From Candidatus Izemoplasma sp. (GTDB lineage Bacteria; Bacillota_I; Bacilli_A; Izemoplasmatales; Izemoplasmataceae): a DNA stretch of 64,000 bases. The notes beneath the pieces were generated by a model. It was not told where the DNA came from, made no database searches, and saw only the letters and a program-made list of their open reading frames with translations. Below, in pieces: positions 17,398 to 26,401 of the stretch. The first letter of the stretch is position 1, and each line of letters begins with the position of its first letter. The translations under genes were made by a program, and so were the position numbers. The DNA lies in contig SLOP01000012.1 of assembly GCA_007132465.1 (NCBI GenBank), positions 24,117 to 88,116 on the forward strand. Reading direction: 5' to 3'.

Positions 17398-19416
17398 TCA
17401 GGGCACGGTGGTTTTCGTTCGGGAACCCCAAAAATAACGAAACCACACCGTCCCTTCTTGATCAGTGCGATGCACACGCATTGCGTGCGCTTCAAGCCGC
17501 CTCACCACCACCGGCGAAGGATGGTTAAAGCGGTTATGCCGGTGCGCGCTAATAAGCGCCTCATCAGCGCCGACACGGCTCAAGAATGCCTCGCTGCTTG
17601 AGGTAATTGATCCGTGGTGCGCAACTTTTAGCAACGTCGCCCTTAAGTCTTCGTCGAGCATCGCCGCTTCACGCGGCCCTTCAATGTCCCCCGTAAACAA
17701 CAACACCTCGTTTTCCAACCATGCCTTCATCACCATCGATCGGTCGTTTTCCGATGTGAAAACCCCTTGCGTTGGAAACAGATAAAACATTAAATTCCCG
17801 CACGTAAAGACCTCCCCTTCCACCAACGCTTGGTTGACGTTGGTGATGGTGTGGCCGATGGGGAAGGCTTCAGACACGGCATCATATGCACCGTAATGAT
17901 CGGTGTGTCTGTGTGAGATAAACACATAGTCCAGCCGGGTGACATGCAATCCCCTCAAGCTTTGCACAAGCGCATCGGCGGTGTCGCCCTCACCGGTGTC
18001 AATTAACACCGTGCAACGGTTATGCGCATCGCGAAGCAAGGCTGCATCGCCGTGCACATGGAAGAAAATCGCGTGCGACCTCGGGTCTAAGTACGGCGTC
18101 AGATGCACCCCTATCATTAACACCCCAAGCGCCACCACGTAGCGAAATCGATGCGTTTGCGTGGCGTAAATCATCACAAAAATCACATAGTAAAGCAGCA
18201 CCACATACGGCGAAGAGAAATAAAGCCGAAACCGCCAAGAAAAAACCATTGAAACGGCTTCAATCACCGTTTCAAACGTTTGGATTACCAGCAGAAACAA
18301 CGGTTCCATCGCCGGCAACGCAAACGTGATGAATGCCAGTGGCAACACCACCGCCGACATCACGCCGACCACCACGACGTTCAGCACCACCGTCAAGGGA
18401 TGAAGCGCTGCCTCAAATGTGCTCACAATCGGTACGGTTGCGAACCACGCGATCACGCTCACCCGCCAGGCTTGTTGAAGAGCGGTCTTGTGTTGCATGG
18501 TTTCACGAACTAAAAGGATGGAAGCCGCAACCAAAAAACTTAACTGAAAGGCCGCAAGCCGTATCACCAATGGGTTGATGAAAAGCGACACCACAAACGC
18601 AAGCGACAACGCATCAAACGTCGTATGGCGGGTGTGAAACTGTCGCATCGTCACGATAAACCCAACGAGCATCGCCGCACGCATCGCCGAAGGCGAAAAC
18701 GACGCCACAAGCGCATACATGAGCGCCACAACCGCCGCCGCGGCTTCAGCGAGGGCAGTGCGTTTACTCAATGCCATCACCGCCTTGCCAACCATCCCCG
18801 AAAGCAACGTCACATGCATGCCGCTGATTGCAAACACGTGAGCCACACCCAAAAAACGCGCCTGCCCAAGCACCCCTGTCGTTTCAATGCCTTCGCGTTC
18901 TGCCAATAAAAAAGCAGACAAATATGCGTGTGCCTCATCAAAGCGCATAACCCTTCGTTCAACGGTTTCGCGCAGTCGATAGACGCTCGCACCACGTGCC
19001 AACACGTTAACCTCGGCATCATAAACGACACCGCCAATGCCATTGGCCTCCAAATACGCCGGATAATCGAAGGCACGCGGCATTCCCCGCGAGTCATGTC
19101 GACTAAGTCGACCGTCAATGCGAACATCGTCGCCCGAACGGGCGGCGGTCTGTTTCACATACACCCACGCGCGCACCCCATCCGCATCCACCACCAGACG
19201 TGTTCCGCCGCGTTCCACACGACAAACCCTCGCCGTGAAGGTTCCCGCATCTAAACGTTCAACTGAATACGTCGCCTGGCGCAGACAAAAAAGCACACCT
19301 ACGAGTAACGCCACCACCCACACCGGCTTCTCTAAGCGCCTCATGGTATAAGCAAACCAACCGACCAGGACCCACACCGGCCAAAACCAAAGCGAAAGCG
19401 CAAGCCCAAGGACCAT
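17398..19416 (-). CDS. comEC: DNA uptake channel protein ComEC/Rec2
   Basis: A polytopic membrane protein of 672 residues from the ATG at 19416. A longer frame begins at 19494 but overlaps comEA by 53 bp, and neither start has a clear ribosome site. The order is two N-terminal hydrophobic helices, a soluble OB-like domain containing DAGTFTARVCRVERGG, the multi-helix competence domain with HVFAISGMHVTLLSG, and a C-terminal metallo-beta-lactamase domain with ISHRHTDHYGAYDAV. The HxHxDH motif is intact, so it could act as the nuclease proposed for ComEC. It follows comEA. The dCMP deaminase gene comEB that often separates them is absent. Confidence 0.93.
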   Translation of the reverse strand: MVLGLALSLWFWPVWVLVGWFAYTMRRLEKPVWVVALLVGVLFCLRQATYSVERLDAGTFTARVCRVERGGTRLVVDADGVRAWVYVKQTAARSGDDVRIDGRLSRHDSRGMPRAFDYPAYLEANGIGGVVYDAEVNVLARGASVYRLRETVERRVMRFDEAHAYLSAFLLAEREGIETTGVLGQARFLGVAHVFAISGMHVTLLSGMVGKAVMALSKRTALAEAAAAVVALMYALVASFSPSAMRAAMLVGFIVTMRQFHTRHTTFDALSLAFVVSLFINPLVIRLAAFQLSFLVAASILLVRETMQHKTALQQAWRVSVIAWFATVPIVSTFEAALHPLTVVLNVVVVGVMSAVVLPLAFITFALPAMEPLFLLVIQTFETVIEAVSMVFSWRFRLYFSSPYVVLLYYVIFVMIYATQTHRFRYVVALGVLMIGVHLTPYLDPRSHAIFFHVHGDAALLRDAHNRCTVLIDTGEGDTADALVQSLRGLHVTRLDYVFISHRHTDHYGAYDAVSEAFPIGHTITNVNQALVEGEVFTCGNLMFYLFPTQGVFTSENDRSMVMKAWLENEVLLFTGDIEGPREAAMLDEDLRATLLKVAHHGSITSSSEAFLSRVGADEALISAHRHNRFNHPSPVVVRRLEAHAMRVHRTDQEGTVWFRYFWGSRTKTTVP

Positions 19417-19441
19417 GAGCGCCGGCCAGTGGAGCGTTCCC

Positions 19442-19984
19442 TCAAGGCACCACGTACGGTCGAATCGTTTCAAGTGTGCTCTCGCCGATGCCATTGACGT
19501 TCACAACCTCATCCACCGATTGAAACGGGCCGTGCTCGGTGCGGTATTCAATGATGCGTTCGGCCGTCGCTGGACCAATCGAAGGCAAACTAACCAACGC
19601 CTCCAGGGTTGCGGTGGAAAGCGATGTTTTCCCGTTATCGGTGATGTCCTCACCGACATAAGGCACGCGTATCATGCGTTGGTCAACCAACACTTGCGCC
19701 AAGTTCAATGCCTCCACGCAGGCATCGTTTCTAAGTCCGCCAGCCCGCTCAATCACTTCAAAAAGCCGTGTGCCTTGCGCCACGCGATAGACCCCAGGCA
19801 TGCGCACTGCCCCTTTAAGATCCACCATCATCCACGTCTCCTCAGGTACATCCGAGACGACATCAACAAACAAGGTTTCGGGCGCTTCGTGAGTTCGCAC
19901 ACGGCTTACCACCAACAAAATGGCGAGCCCAAGCACGAGCGATGCCACCGCCAACGCGGTCTTCGTTGTTTTATCCAACACCAT
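19442..19984 (-). CDS. comEA: Competence DNA receptor ComEA
   Basis: This 180-residue protein has an N-terminal membrane helix (about 9-27) and an external SLBB-type domain (about 48-110, with LKGAVRMPGVYRV). A C-terminal helix-hairpin-helix DNA-binding region follows (about 120-180, VSLPSIGPATAERIIEYR and VNGIGESTLETIRPYV). It binds double-stranded DNA at the cell surface and hands it to ComEC. Both genes look intact. No pilus genes are in this window, so competence cannot be concluded from them alone. Confidence 0.95.
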   Translation of the reverse strand: MVLDKTTKTALAVASLVLGLAILLVVSRVRTHEAPETLFVDVVSDVPEETWMMVDLKGAVRMPGVYRVAQGTRLFEVIERAGGLRNDACVEALNLAQVLVDQRMIRVPYVGEDITDNGKTSLSTATLEALVSLPSIGPATAERIIEYRTEHGPFQSVDEVVNVNGIGESTLETIRPYVVP

Positions 19985-20029
19985 AAAAAAACACCCCTTT
20001 CAACGCGATGATACGCGCGGGGTGTCACA

Positions 20030-20692
20030 TTACTTTTGAAACACGACGTGGCATCGCGACGCCGTGTCATGTCGTGCAATCAAGCGAAGCGGCGACAGCA
20101 ACGTCATCAAATCCTCGAGGACAAACGCACGCTGTCGGTGTTCAAACACCTGACCGTGTGCTTCGATGCGGTGGCGCACACCGTCACGTCCGAATGGCGC
20201 AACCGACCATCGCCACACAACGCCCTCAACGTTAATCGTTTCTTCGTGACCTACCAGCTGTCGGATGTAGTCGATTCGCAGCGCGTCAAACACGAGAATT
20301 CCCCGCGGATTTAACGCGTTAGACGCATGGTCCAACACGGCCTTGACATCGGCGATTTCAGTGAAATGATTCACCACATCCACGGCCAACACGACAACAT
20401 CGTAGCCGCCGGCATACGCTTGAGTGGCGTCGTGATGAAACAAGGTGACACGCACCCCTTCTTCCCCGACGTGATATGCCGCAGCCTCAAGCATCGTTTC
20501 ATTGCTGTCAAAGGCGTCCACCGTGTAACCAGACCGCGCCAAACGACGCGACACACCGGCGGTGCCACACCCCACTTCGAGCACGCGACCACATGCGGCG
20601 TGTTGTTGAATCAGGGAGATGGTGGTGTCGATAATCGATTGATCAACCAACGCATCATACACGCTCGCCAACGCGTCATACGTGTGCTTCAA
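20030..20692 (-). CDS. Class I SAM-dependent methyltransferase, YqeM-like
   Basis: A methyltransferase of 220 residues if started at the TTG at 20692, whose last bases overlap the rsfS stop. An ATG 12 codons upstream (20728) is the alternative. The TTG start gives LKHTYDALASVYDALVD, which resembles the YqeM N-terminus. SAM motif I is VLEVGCGTAGVSRRLA, and the later acidic motif is DVVVLAVDVVNHF. Its place between rsfS and comEA matches yqeM of B. subtilis. The substrate is not known. Confidence 0.87.
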   Translation of the reverse strand: MKHTYDALASVYDALVDQSIIDTTISLIQQHAACGRVLEVGCGTAGVSRRLARSGYTVDAFDSNETMLEAAAYHVGEEGVRVTLFHHDATQAYAGGYDVVVLAVDVVNHFTEIADVKAVLDHASNALNPRGILVFDALRIDYIRQLVGHEETINVEGVVWRWSVAPFGRDGVRHRIEAHGQVFEHRQRAFVLEDLMTLLSPLRLIARHDTASRCHVVFQK

Positions 20693-21027
20693 AGTGTTGC
20701 CAGATCGATTTTTTCGACGTCCATCCACATCTTCTCAATGTTATAAAACGCGCGTTCCTCGGCGGTAAAGATGTTCACAACGATGTCTTTGGCATCCATC
20801 AAAATCCACGCATTCGAGTGCGTTCCTTCGATGGCTGGCATCGGATATTTTTCTGCGGATAAATGGTCTTTCACATGGGTTACAGCGGCTTTAAGCTGAC
20901 GGGTGTTTGTGGCCGTCGACAACACGAAATAATCAAAGAACGGGCTTCGTTCTCGCATGTCGTAAACAACTATGTCTTGGAGTTTTAGGTTGTCAAGCGC
21001 TTCAACAATCAGTTTGATTTTACTCAT
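20689..21027 (-). CDS. rsfS: Ribosomal silencing factor RsfS
   Basis: This 112-residue protein starts at MSKIKLIVEAL (21027), behind AGGAGG and overlapping yqeK by 8 bp. The family core is complete: DIVVYDMRERSPFFDYFVLSTA, NTRQLKAAV, GTHSNAWILMDAKDIVVNIF and the C-terminal FYNIEKMW. It binds uL14 on the large subunit and blocks subunit joining when nutrients are short. It lies in the conserved yqeK-rsfS-yqeM order. Confidence 0.96.
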   Translation of the reverse strand: MSKIKLIVEALDNLKLQDIVVYDMRERSPFFDYFVLSTATNTRQLKAAVTHVKDHLSAEKYPMPAIEGTHSNAWILMDAKDIVVNIFTAEERAFYNIEKMWMDVEKIDLATL

Positions 21028-21595
21028 GAGGGCCTCCTTGTTTGGCATAATGGTGGTGTGCGTCATAGGCGAGGTCCGGTATCTTCCCACCGACTTTTTC
21101 GTAATGGCGTATGCCCTCTTCCAGCGCCACCTTCACGGCTTCATCAAGATTGTTGAAGGCGATTTCTCGGGCTTTCACACAGGCTGGGTAAAGGCGTGTT
21201 GGTTCAATGTAATCGCTGATGAAAAGGATTTTTTCAATGAGGCTCATGTCAGGGCGTCCAACGGTGTGATGTTCAATCGCTTTTAGCACCATCTCATCGT
21301 CCACGCCATAGCTGTGTTTCGCAAGCGCCGCGGCACTGTAGGCGTGCCAAAGCGGTTTATCAAAACGCCGCAACGTTGCCTCATCGACGCGTTTAAGCGC
21401 CCAGGTTCGTTGAAAGGCCTCGTTTTCATGTTTGGTGATGTCGTGCAAATACGCGGCCAACCGCAATTTATCAACATCAGCGCCGTGCAACTTCCCGAGT
21501 CGCACAGCCATGTCGCGGACGCCATAGACATGGCGCAACCGATCGGGTCGGTGGCGGTAGATGCGCCGCAAATCTGCTTTAATTCGTTCAATCAT
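21020..21595 (-). CDS. yqeK: HD-domain diadenosine tetraphosphate hydrolase YqeK
   Basis: This 191-residue protein has an HD domain: RHVYGVRDMAVRLGKLHG, AAYLHDITKH with the HD pair, then HAYSAAALAKHSYG and IEHHTVGRP. Family members with this pattern cleave Ap4A symmetrically to ADP. The nadD gene that normally sits immediately upstream, and is sometimes fused to yqeK, is absent: the start overlaps yqeH by 4 bp. Confidence 0.92.
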   Translation of the reverse strand: MIERIKADLRRIYRHRPDRLRHVYGVRDMAVRLGKLHGADVDKLRLAAYLHDITKHENEAFQRTWALKRVDEATLRRFDKPLWHAYSAAALAKHSYGVDDEMVLKAIEHHTVGRPDMSLIEKILFISDYIEPTRLYPACVKAREIAFNNLDEAVKVALEEGIRHYEKVGGKIPDLAYDAHHHYAKQGGPHE

Positions 21596-22665
21596 ATCAG
21601 CGCCTCCCGTTTGTAGGGGTTGAGTCCTTTCGGTGTGTGAACCGTGACGCGCACAGGACCGTCTATGCTGATGAAAGCAAGACCGGGGATGACGATGTCA
21701 TGTTTGCCTTGGCGCAGTGTGAAAGCCGTCTTCTGATTGAGCACGCCGGCACTAGGCGTTAGGTTTTTTCCTTCATGCGCGGTGAAAAACGCATCGGCTC
21801 CGTCGGTTTTCCGGCGATGCACGTGTATCGCATTGGCTGCGTAGGCAATCGCCGACACGGCGCTTTGCGCATCAATATCTAAGCGGGCCAACCCACCGAT
21901 AAAGAGCGTTTGTGGCGAAGATAGTTGATAGACGCGTGGCTTGATTTCTTTGGTTGGTTGCACCAACTTGACCGCGTTCTCGTCTAAGAAAGCCGATGCG
22001 TGATTGGGGTTGTAAAGCCCCGGTGTGTCATACAGTGTCGCTTTCTCAAAAGGTATCGCGATGAGGCCTTGTGTCGTGCCACGGGCTTTGGAGACGGTAA
22101 TGGGGTTGAGCGATCGCGATGCCGCCGCCGACAACATTGCATTGATCAGCGAACTCTTACCGACGTTGGTGGCACCAACAACATAAATATCACGGCCTCG
22201 GGCCAGTTTTGCGATGGTGTCAATCAACCGATCAATGCCCTGTTTTTTCTCGGCGCTGACCACCACGGTGTCTTTCGCCAGGAGGCCCCGTCGCTTCAAC
22301 ATCGGTAACGCACGATGACGCAGTTTGGCATCGTTGACGCTTTGAGGTAGCACGTCGCGTTTGTTAAGGGCGACCAACACATCGCTTTGGTTGGTTAAAG
22401 CATTAATGTTAGGTAAGATCGATCCCTCGAGATCGAATAAATCGATGACGTTGACCACCAGCGCCCGTTGGATGTTCGTCTCACGAAGCATGTCGGTGTA
22501 GGCGCGTGCATCAACCCTCGCAGGCAAAACCTCGCCGTAATGACGCATCCGATAACAACGTTGACAAAGCACGTCGTCGGAAGGTGTTTTAGGCGTGTAA
22601 AAGGGGGCGTCCAGGTCGGCGTTTTGGAGTGTGCCGCCACAACCATGACATTTAACCGCGCTCAT
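21592..22665 (-). CDS. yqeH: Circularly permuted GTPase YqeH
   Basis: This 357-residue ribosome-assembly GTPase acts on the 30S subunit. The N-terminal zinc finger is C5-x2-C8 (CHGCGG) with a second pair CQRC near residue 37. The G motifs are permuted: G4 (NKRD) and G5 come before G1 (GATNVGKSS) and G3 (DTPG). The C-terminal domain resembles the YqeH tail. It sits between yqeG and yqeK, but aroE and yhbY, normally next to it, are missing. Confidence 0.95.
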   Translation of the reverse strand: MSAVKCHGCGGTLQNADLDAPFYTPKTPSDDVLCQRCYRMRHYGEVLPARVDARAYTDMLRETNIQRALVVNVIDLFDLEGSILPNINALTNQSDVLVALNKRDVLPQSVNDAKLRHRALPMLKRRGLLAKDTVVVSAEKKQGIDRLIDTIAKLARGRDIYVVGATNVGKSSLINAMLSAAASRSLNPITVSKARGTTQGLIAIPFEKATLYDTPGLYNPNHASAFLDENAVKLVQPTKEIKPRVYQLSSPQTLFIGGLARLDIDAQSAVSAIAYAANAIHVHRRKTDGADAFFTAHEGKNLTPSAGVLNQKTAFTLRQGKHDIVIPGLAFISIDGPVRVTVHTPKGLNPYKREALI

Positions 22666-23218
22666 CGAGTTTTAACTCCTGATAGATTTCGGGGTACTTC
22701 TTTTCGATGCGTCTAAGCACGGAGGTTTCAATTTTTCGTAAAATGCGTGTGTACCATTTTTCGCTACGCCGTTTAATCGGTTGAACCAATATCGCATCCA
22801 ACCCACTGCGTTTAGCGCCATACACATCGGTCATCAGCTGATCGCCGACGACGATGACCTCCGCTTTTTCGTAATGTTTAGACGCCAAGCGCATCGCACG
22901 CTTAAAACCGCATTTCAGCGGTTTCTTTGCCGATCCCACGACGGTGATATCCAAAACCTCTTGCGCACGTTTGATGCGCAAGCCGTGGTTGTTGGACACA
23001 AGGATGATTTCGTAGCCGATGGCTTGCAGCTGACGAATCCAATCACGGTGTGTTTCGGTCGGCTCAAACACGTCGTAAGGAATCAGCGTGTTGTCCAAAT
23101 CCAACAACAGAAGCCGTTTGCCGACGTTGTGGTAAAGGGTGTTAAAATCGATGGTTTCAACGGCCTCGTAATGGCCGCGTGGAATGCATTTTTTTGTGCT
23201 AATCAAGCAACTAATCAT
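22652..23218 (-). CDS. yqeG: YqeG family HAD-type phosphatase
   Basis: A 188-residue HAD phosphatase. The start at 23218 is preferred because GGAG stands 6 nt upstream; an in-frame codon at 23230 is the alternative. Motif I is LLLDLDNTLIPYD, motif II is LVSNNHG, and VVGDQLMTDVYGA carries the late acidic pair. It belongs to the YqeG/GEP4 group, whose yeast member is a phosphatidylglycerophosphate phosphatase. A similar role would complement pgsA in this window, though that is inferred from family only. It overlaps its neighbours on both sides. Confidence 0.93.
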   Translation of the reverse strand: MISCLISTKKCIPRGHYEAVETIDFNTLYHNVGKRLLLLDLDNTLIPYDVFEPTETHRDWIRQLQAIGYEIILVSNNHGLRIKRAQEVLDITVVGSAKKPLKCGFKRAMRLASKHYEKAEVIVVGDQLMTDVYGAKRSGLDAILVQPIKRRSEKWYTRILRKIETSVLRRIEKKYPEIYQELKLDERG

Positions 23219-23942
23219 GGCGTTCTCCATCCTTCAGGGCAGTCAATAGCCCGGCAAATCCTTCATACAGTAGCGCGTGACGCAGACGGTTTAACTGTTT
23301 GCGCAACGAGCGATGGTTGGGTGAGAGTTTATCCATCAGACCATAAAATCCCTCTTGATGATTAGGATAATCGAGATGGGCTATTTCATGCAAGAAAATC
23401 ATCTCGAGGAAAGGTTCGGGGTAGTGGGCGAGTTCCAAATTCAACGTGACACGTCCCGTGTCGGGTCGGCAACTGCCAAACTTGCTCTTCATCGGGCGCA
23501 CCGTAAAACGCAAACTTCCAAGCGAACGGCGCCGCACGCATCCTTCATGGCGCTTTACAAGCTGCGTCACGGCTTCATTGAGGGCGTCTGTGAGCACCCG
23601 TCGGATATAACGACTGGTGTCGATGTCTGGTGGCACAACTACCTGTTTGACGCCAGAGACGGGCGATGCCCCTTTGCCCACTAGCACCGTTAAGGGCTTG
23701 CCAAAAAGGCTGATGGTATCGCCTGCTTCAAACTCGGCCGGGTATGTCGGCATCGGCATCGCTAACAACCGGTCTATGTTTTCCTCAATCACCGCTTCAA
23801 TGAGCCGCCGCGAGGTGCGCTTCGGTACGGTGAGGCGAAACTCACCGGGGCGACTTGGACGCATGACAATGCGTTGTTGATGCCGGCGCCTGGTGACGTG
23901 AAAAGCGTATGGCACACCGTCGTGATGTTTAATGAGCCTCAT
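23211..23942 (-). CDS. YgjP-like zinc metallopeptidase-fold protein (DUF45)
   Basis: This 243-residue protein has the YgjP/DUF45 layout: an N-terminal beta-rich region, KSKFGSCRPDTGRVTLNLEL, and the zinc motif HEIAHLDYPNHQEGFY in which HExxH is followed by a further His. Such proteins are annotated as predicted metal-dependent hydrolases related to SprT and M48 peptidases, and their substrate is unknown. It overlaps mtnN by 4 bp and yqeG by 8 bp, so it is part of the same transcript. The pairing with yqeG and mtnN is not one I know from B. subtilis. Confidence 0.9.
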   Translation of the reverse strand: MRLIKHHDGVPYAFHVTRRRHQQRIVMRPSRPGEFRLTVPKRTSRRLIEAVIEENIDRLLAMPMPTYPAEFEAGDTISLFGKPLTVLVGKGASPVSGVKQVVVPPDIDTSRYIRRVLTDALNEAVTQLVKRHEGCVRRRSLGSLRFTVRPMKSKFGSCRPDTGRVTLNLELAHYPEPFLEMIFLHEIAHLDYPNHQEGFYGLMDKLSPNHRSLRKQLNRLRHALLYEGFAGLLTALKDGERHD

Positions 23943-24625
23943 TGTTCCTCGAGCAACGCTTTCAGCAATGCCGCCGATCGGGCAGCGGCTTTGATTAAGA
24001 ACGCCTTAAAACTCTCTACTTGGGCGTCCTTACCGATGACATCGGAAATCGCTCGAATAATTAAGAAAGGTACGCCCTCAAGCGTCGACACTTGAGCGAT
24101 TGCCGCCGCCTCCATCTCAATGGCGTGCACATCATCGTAACTACCGAGCAGTTTTTCAATGGTATTCAGGTTAGTGACAAACGCGTCGCCTGACGCAATC
24201 AGTCCGGTTACGACGTCCAACCCTTGCGCTTTCGCAATGCGCTCGGCACGTTGAAGCAAGGCTGTGTCGGCCAAAAACGTCGGCTTAAACCCAGGAATTT
24301 GTCCGACTTCATAGCCGAACGCCGTCACATCGACGTCGTGATGCACCACAGCCCGTGAGAGCACGAGCGTGCCAACCTCAACGTTGAGCCCGCCGGCGAC
24401 ACCGCTGTTTATAATCAACTTAACGTCGTGATGATGAATAAGCACCGATGTGGCGTATGCGGCGTTGACCTTTCCAACCCCTGAGAGGACGCAAAAAAGC
24501 GTGTGCTCGCCGGCGTTGATCTCAGTGATGCGCACGTTTTTATGGCGGTGGGTTTTTGCCTCGTCGTTCCGCGACAAAAAAGCATCCAGTTCTTCTTGCA
24601 TCGCAAAGATTAATCCAATATGCAT
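23939..24625 (-). CDS. mtnN: 5'-methylthioadenosine/S-adenosylhomocysteine nucleosidase
   Basis: This 228-residue enzyme removes adenine from methylthioadenosine and S-adenosylhomocysteine, recycling products of methyl transfer. It shows the MTAN signatures: MHIGLIFAMQEELDAF, the glycine-rich SGVGKVNAAYAT, INSGVAGGL, the substrate-binding IEMEAAAIAQV and the catalytic Asp in RAISDVIG. It is 43 bp downstream of greA on the same strand, a pairing also seen in other Firmicutes. Confidence 0.96.
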   Translation of the reverse strand: MHIGLIFAMQEELDAFLSRNDEAKTHRHKNVRITEINAGEHTLFCVLSGVGKVNAAYATSVLIHHHDVKLIINSGVAGGLNVEVGTLVLSRAVVHHDVDVTAFGYEVGQIPGFKPTFLADTALLQRAERIAKAQGLDVVTGLIASGDAFVTNLNTIEKLLGSYDDVHAIEMEAAAIAQVSTLEGVPFLIIRAISDVIGKDAQVESFKAFLIKAAARSAALLKALLEEQ

Positions 24626-24668
24626 CGTCTCACCTGCCTTCGACGAAAAAAAGAATGGCGAGCATTCT

Positions 24669-25139
24669 TTATTTCACGTCGACGATTTTCACTTGAATCT
24701 CACGGTTTGCGTCGGTTTTGAAGGTGACGCTGTCACCTTTCTTATGACCGATAACCGCTTTACCAACCGGCGATTCGTTAGAAATTTTGTTGTTGAGCGG
24801 GTCCGCTTCCAGCGTCCCGACGATGGTGTAGTCGGTGGAGGTGTTGCCGTTGATTTGCAGCACGACCGATTTGCCGATGTTCACTTTACGCGTGTTGTCT
24901 TCTTTAATCAAGACCGCATGTTTCACGATGTTTTCCAACTCTTTGATGCGCTTTTCAATGCGGGCTTGTTCCTCGCGGGCCGCATCATAATCGGCGTTCT
25001 CGCTCAAATCACCTTGGCTGCGTGCGTCTTTAAGCGCTTCCAAGTTACGCTCGCGTTCAACAGTCTTAAGCTTCTCGAGTTCTTGTTTCAGCTCCTCGAG
25101 GCCTTGTTTAGTTAATTTGTAGGAATTATTCATTTCCAT
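24669..25139 (-). CDS. greA: Transcription elongation factor GreA
   Basis: This 156-residue protein has an N-terminal coiled-coil finger (about 10-80) carrying the acidic tip DLSENADYDAAREEQ, and a C-terminal FKBP-like domain with ESPVGKAVIGHKKGDSV. It enters the RNA polymerase secondary channel and stimulates transcript cleavage. It starts at the ATG at 25139 with GGAGG 6 nt upstream and has its own promoter at 25173-25201. It is probably the first gene of the long run down to holA. Confidence 0.96.
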   Translation of the reverse strand: MEMNNSYKLTKQGLEELKQELEKLKTVERERNLEALKDARSQGDLSENADYDAAREEQARIEKRIKELENIVKHAVLIKEDNTRKVNIGKSVVLQINGNTSTDYTIVGTLEADPLNNKISNESPVGKAVIGHKKGDSVTFKTDANREIQVKIVDVK

Positions 25140-25172
25140 GTGATGCCTCCATCTTATGCCTTATATTTCACA

Positions 25173-25201
25173 ATTTTACCATGTTTTCATGCGCCTTACA
25201 A
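25173..25201 (-). promoter_or_regulatory. Promoter of greA and the genes downstream
   Basis: A -35 TTGTAA (25196-25201), 17-bp spacer and -10 TAAAAT (25173-25178) on the minus strand. Confidence 0.65.
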
Positions 25202-25204
25202 CCG

Positions 25205-26401
25205 TTATTTCACGCGGGCACGACGCACCATGTCAAACGGCTCAAGCGGAATTGGTGTTGGCATGGTAAGCCGTTGTTTTGGGTGGCGCGCAACGTCGAC
25301 CACCTCACCTGTGTCGGCATCTCTTAGCCCCTCGACTTTGAGGCTGACGGGCTCAAACCGCGGGCTTAACACCTCGAGAATATCGCCCGCCTCAAAGTAA
25401 TTGCGCTGTTCAAACGTGACCGTGTGCGTCAACGCGTCATAGTCGATGACCAACCCGACGAACGCTTGGGTCGGTTGTTCGCTTCGAAGGTTATATAGCT
25501 GTTCATTGACTGATGTCATGCCCGCCATGAACCCGTGGCTCGTCAGCCGATTCTCGGCTTTCTTGATTTCCAGCAAATATTTAGGTAAATCAACCTCGAT
25601 CTCATCACAGATGTCGTCGATCAGCTTACGGTATGTCCGCACGACCGTGGCGATGTAGTGGATGCTTTTCATCCGTCCTTCGATTTTTAACGACGCCACA
25701 CCAAGGTCAACGAGCTGGGATACATGCCGGACCGTCTGCAAGTCTTTCGACCCCATTGAAAACGGCATGGACGTGTTCAGCTTTACTTCGCCGTCAAATA
25801 GGTCGTAATCCCAGCGACACGAATGCGCGCATCCACCACGATTGGCGTCGCGATCGGTCATGGTGTTTGAAAGCGTGCACTTGCCGGAATAGGATACACA
25901 CATGCCGCCATGAATGAACACCTCAAGGTCAATGGAAGCCTTAGGACTCAGCATGCTCAACTCCTCAAGCGTCACTTCTCGGGCGAGCACGATGCGTTTC
26001 ACGCCACGCTCCGCCCAAAAAGCAACGGCCTTCGAGTTGGTGATTGATTGTTGTGTTGAGAGGTGAATTTCGAGGTTGGTGTGCGTTCGGACAATGTCAA
26101 TCATCGCCGCTGAGGCGCAGATGACGGCGTCCACCTGAAGGGCTTCGAGCTGTTTGACGTACTCGACAAACCCTGCTAAATCACCGGCTTGCGGGATGAT
26201 GTTGGTGGTGACATAAACCTTTTTGCCTCGGGCATGAGCGAACGTGACGGCGTCGGCAATCGTGTCAAGGTCGAAGTTGGACGCCCGCGCCCGAAGTGAA
26301 AAGCGTTTCCCACCAATAAACACCGCGTCGGCACCGTAAAGCAGCGCAATCTTAAGCTTTTCAAGGTCGCCTGCCGGTGCCAAGAGTTCCGGTTTTCGCA
26401 T
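25205..26401 (-). CDS. yrrO: Peptidase U32 family protein, tRNA hydroxylation protein TrhP2-like
   Basis: This 398-residue protein has the U32 signature. It opens with ELLAPAGDLEKLKIALLYGADAVFIGG and has the conserved MCVSYSGKCTLSN and GGCAHSCRWDY cysteine region. A C-terminal beta-barrel domain covers about 320-398. In B. subtilis the homologues YrrN and YrrO are needed to hydroxylate uridine 34 of some tRNAs (ho5U). This gene follows yrrN with a 1-bp overlap. Direct peptidase activity is doubtful in this subgroup. Confidence 0.92.
   Translation of the reverse strand: MRKPELLAPAGDLEKLKIALLYGADAVFIGGKRFSLRARASNFDLDTIADAVTFAHARGKKVYVTTNIIPQAGDLAGFVEYVKQLEALQVDAVICASAAMIDIVRTHTNLEIHLSTQQSITNSKAVAFWAERGVKRIVLAREVTLEELSMLSPKASIDLEVFIHGGMCVSYSGKCTLSNTMTDRDANRGGCAHSCRWDYDLFDGEVKLNTSMPFSMGSKDLQTVRHVSQLVDLGVASLKIEGRMKSIHYIATVVRTYRKLIDDICDEIEVDLPKYLLEIKKAENRLTSHGFMAGMTSVNEQLYNLRSEQPTQAFVGLVIDYDALTHTVTFEQRNYFEAGDILEVLSPRFEPVSLKVEGLRDADTGEVVDVARHPKQRLTMPTPIPLEPFDMVRRARVK

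Noticed and set aside
19415..20011. A 198-codon plus-strand frame opposite comEA and comEC
   Set aside because: It is antisense to two clear genes, has His/Arg-rich low-complexity composition and no ribosome site.
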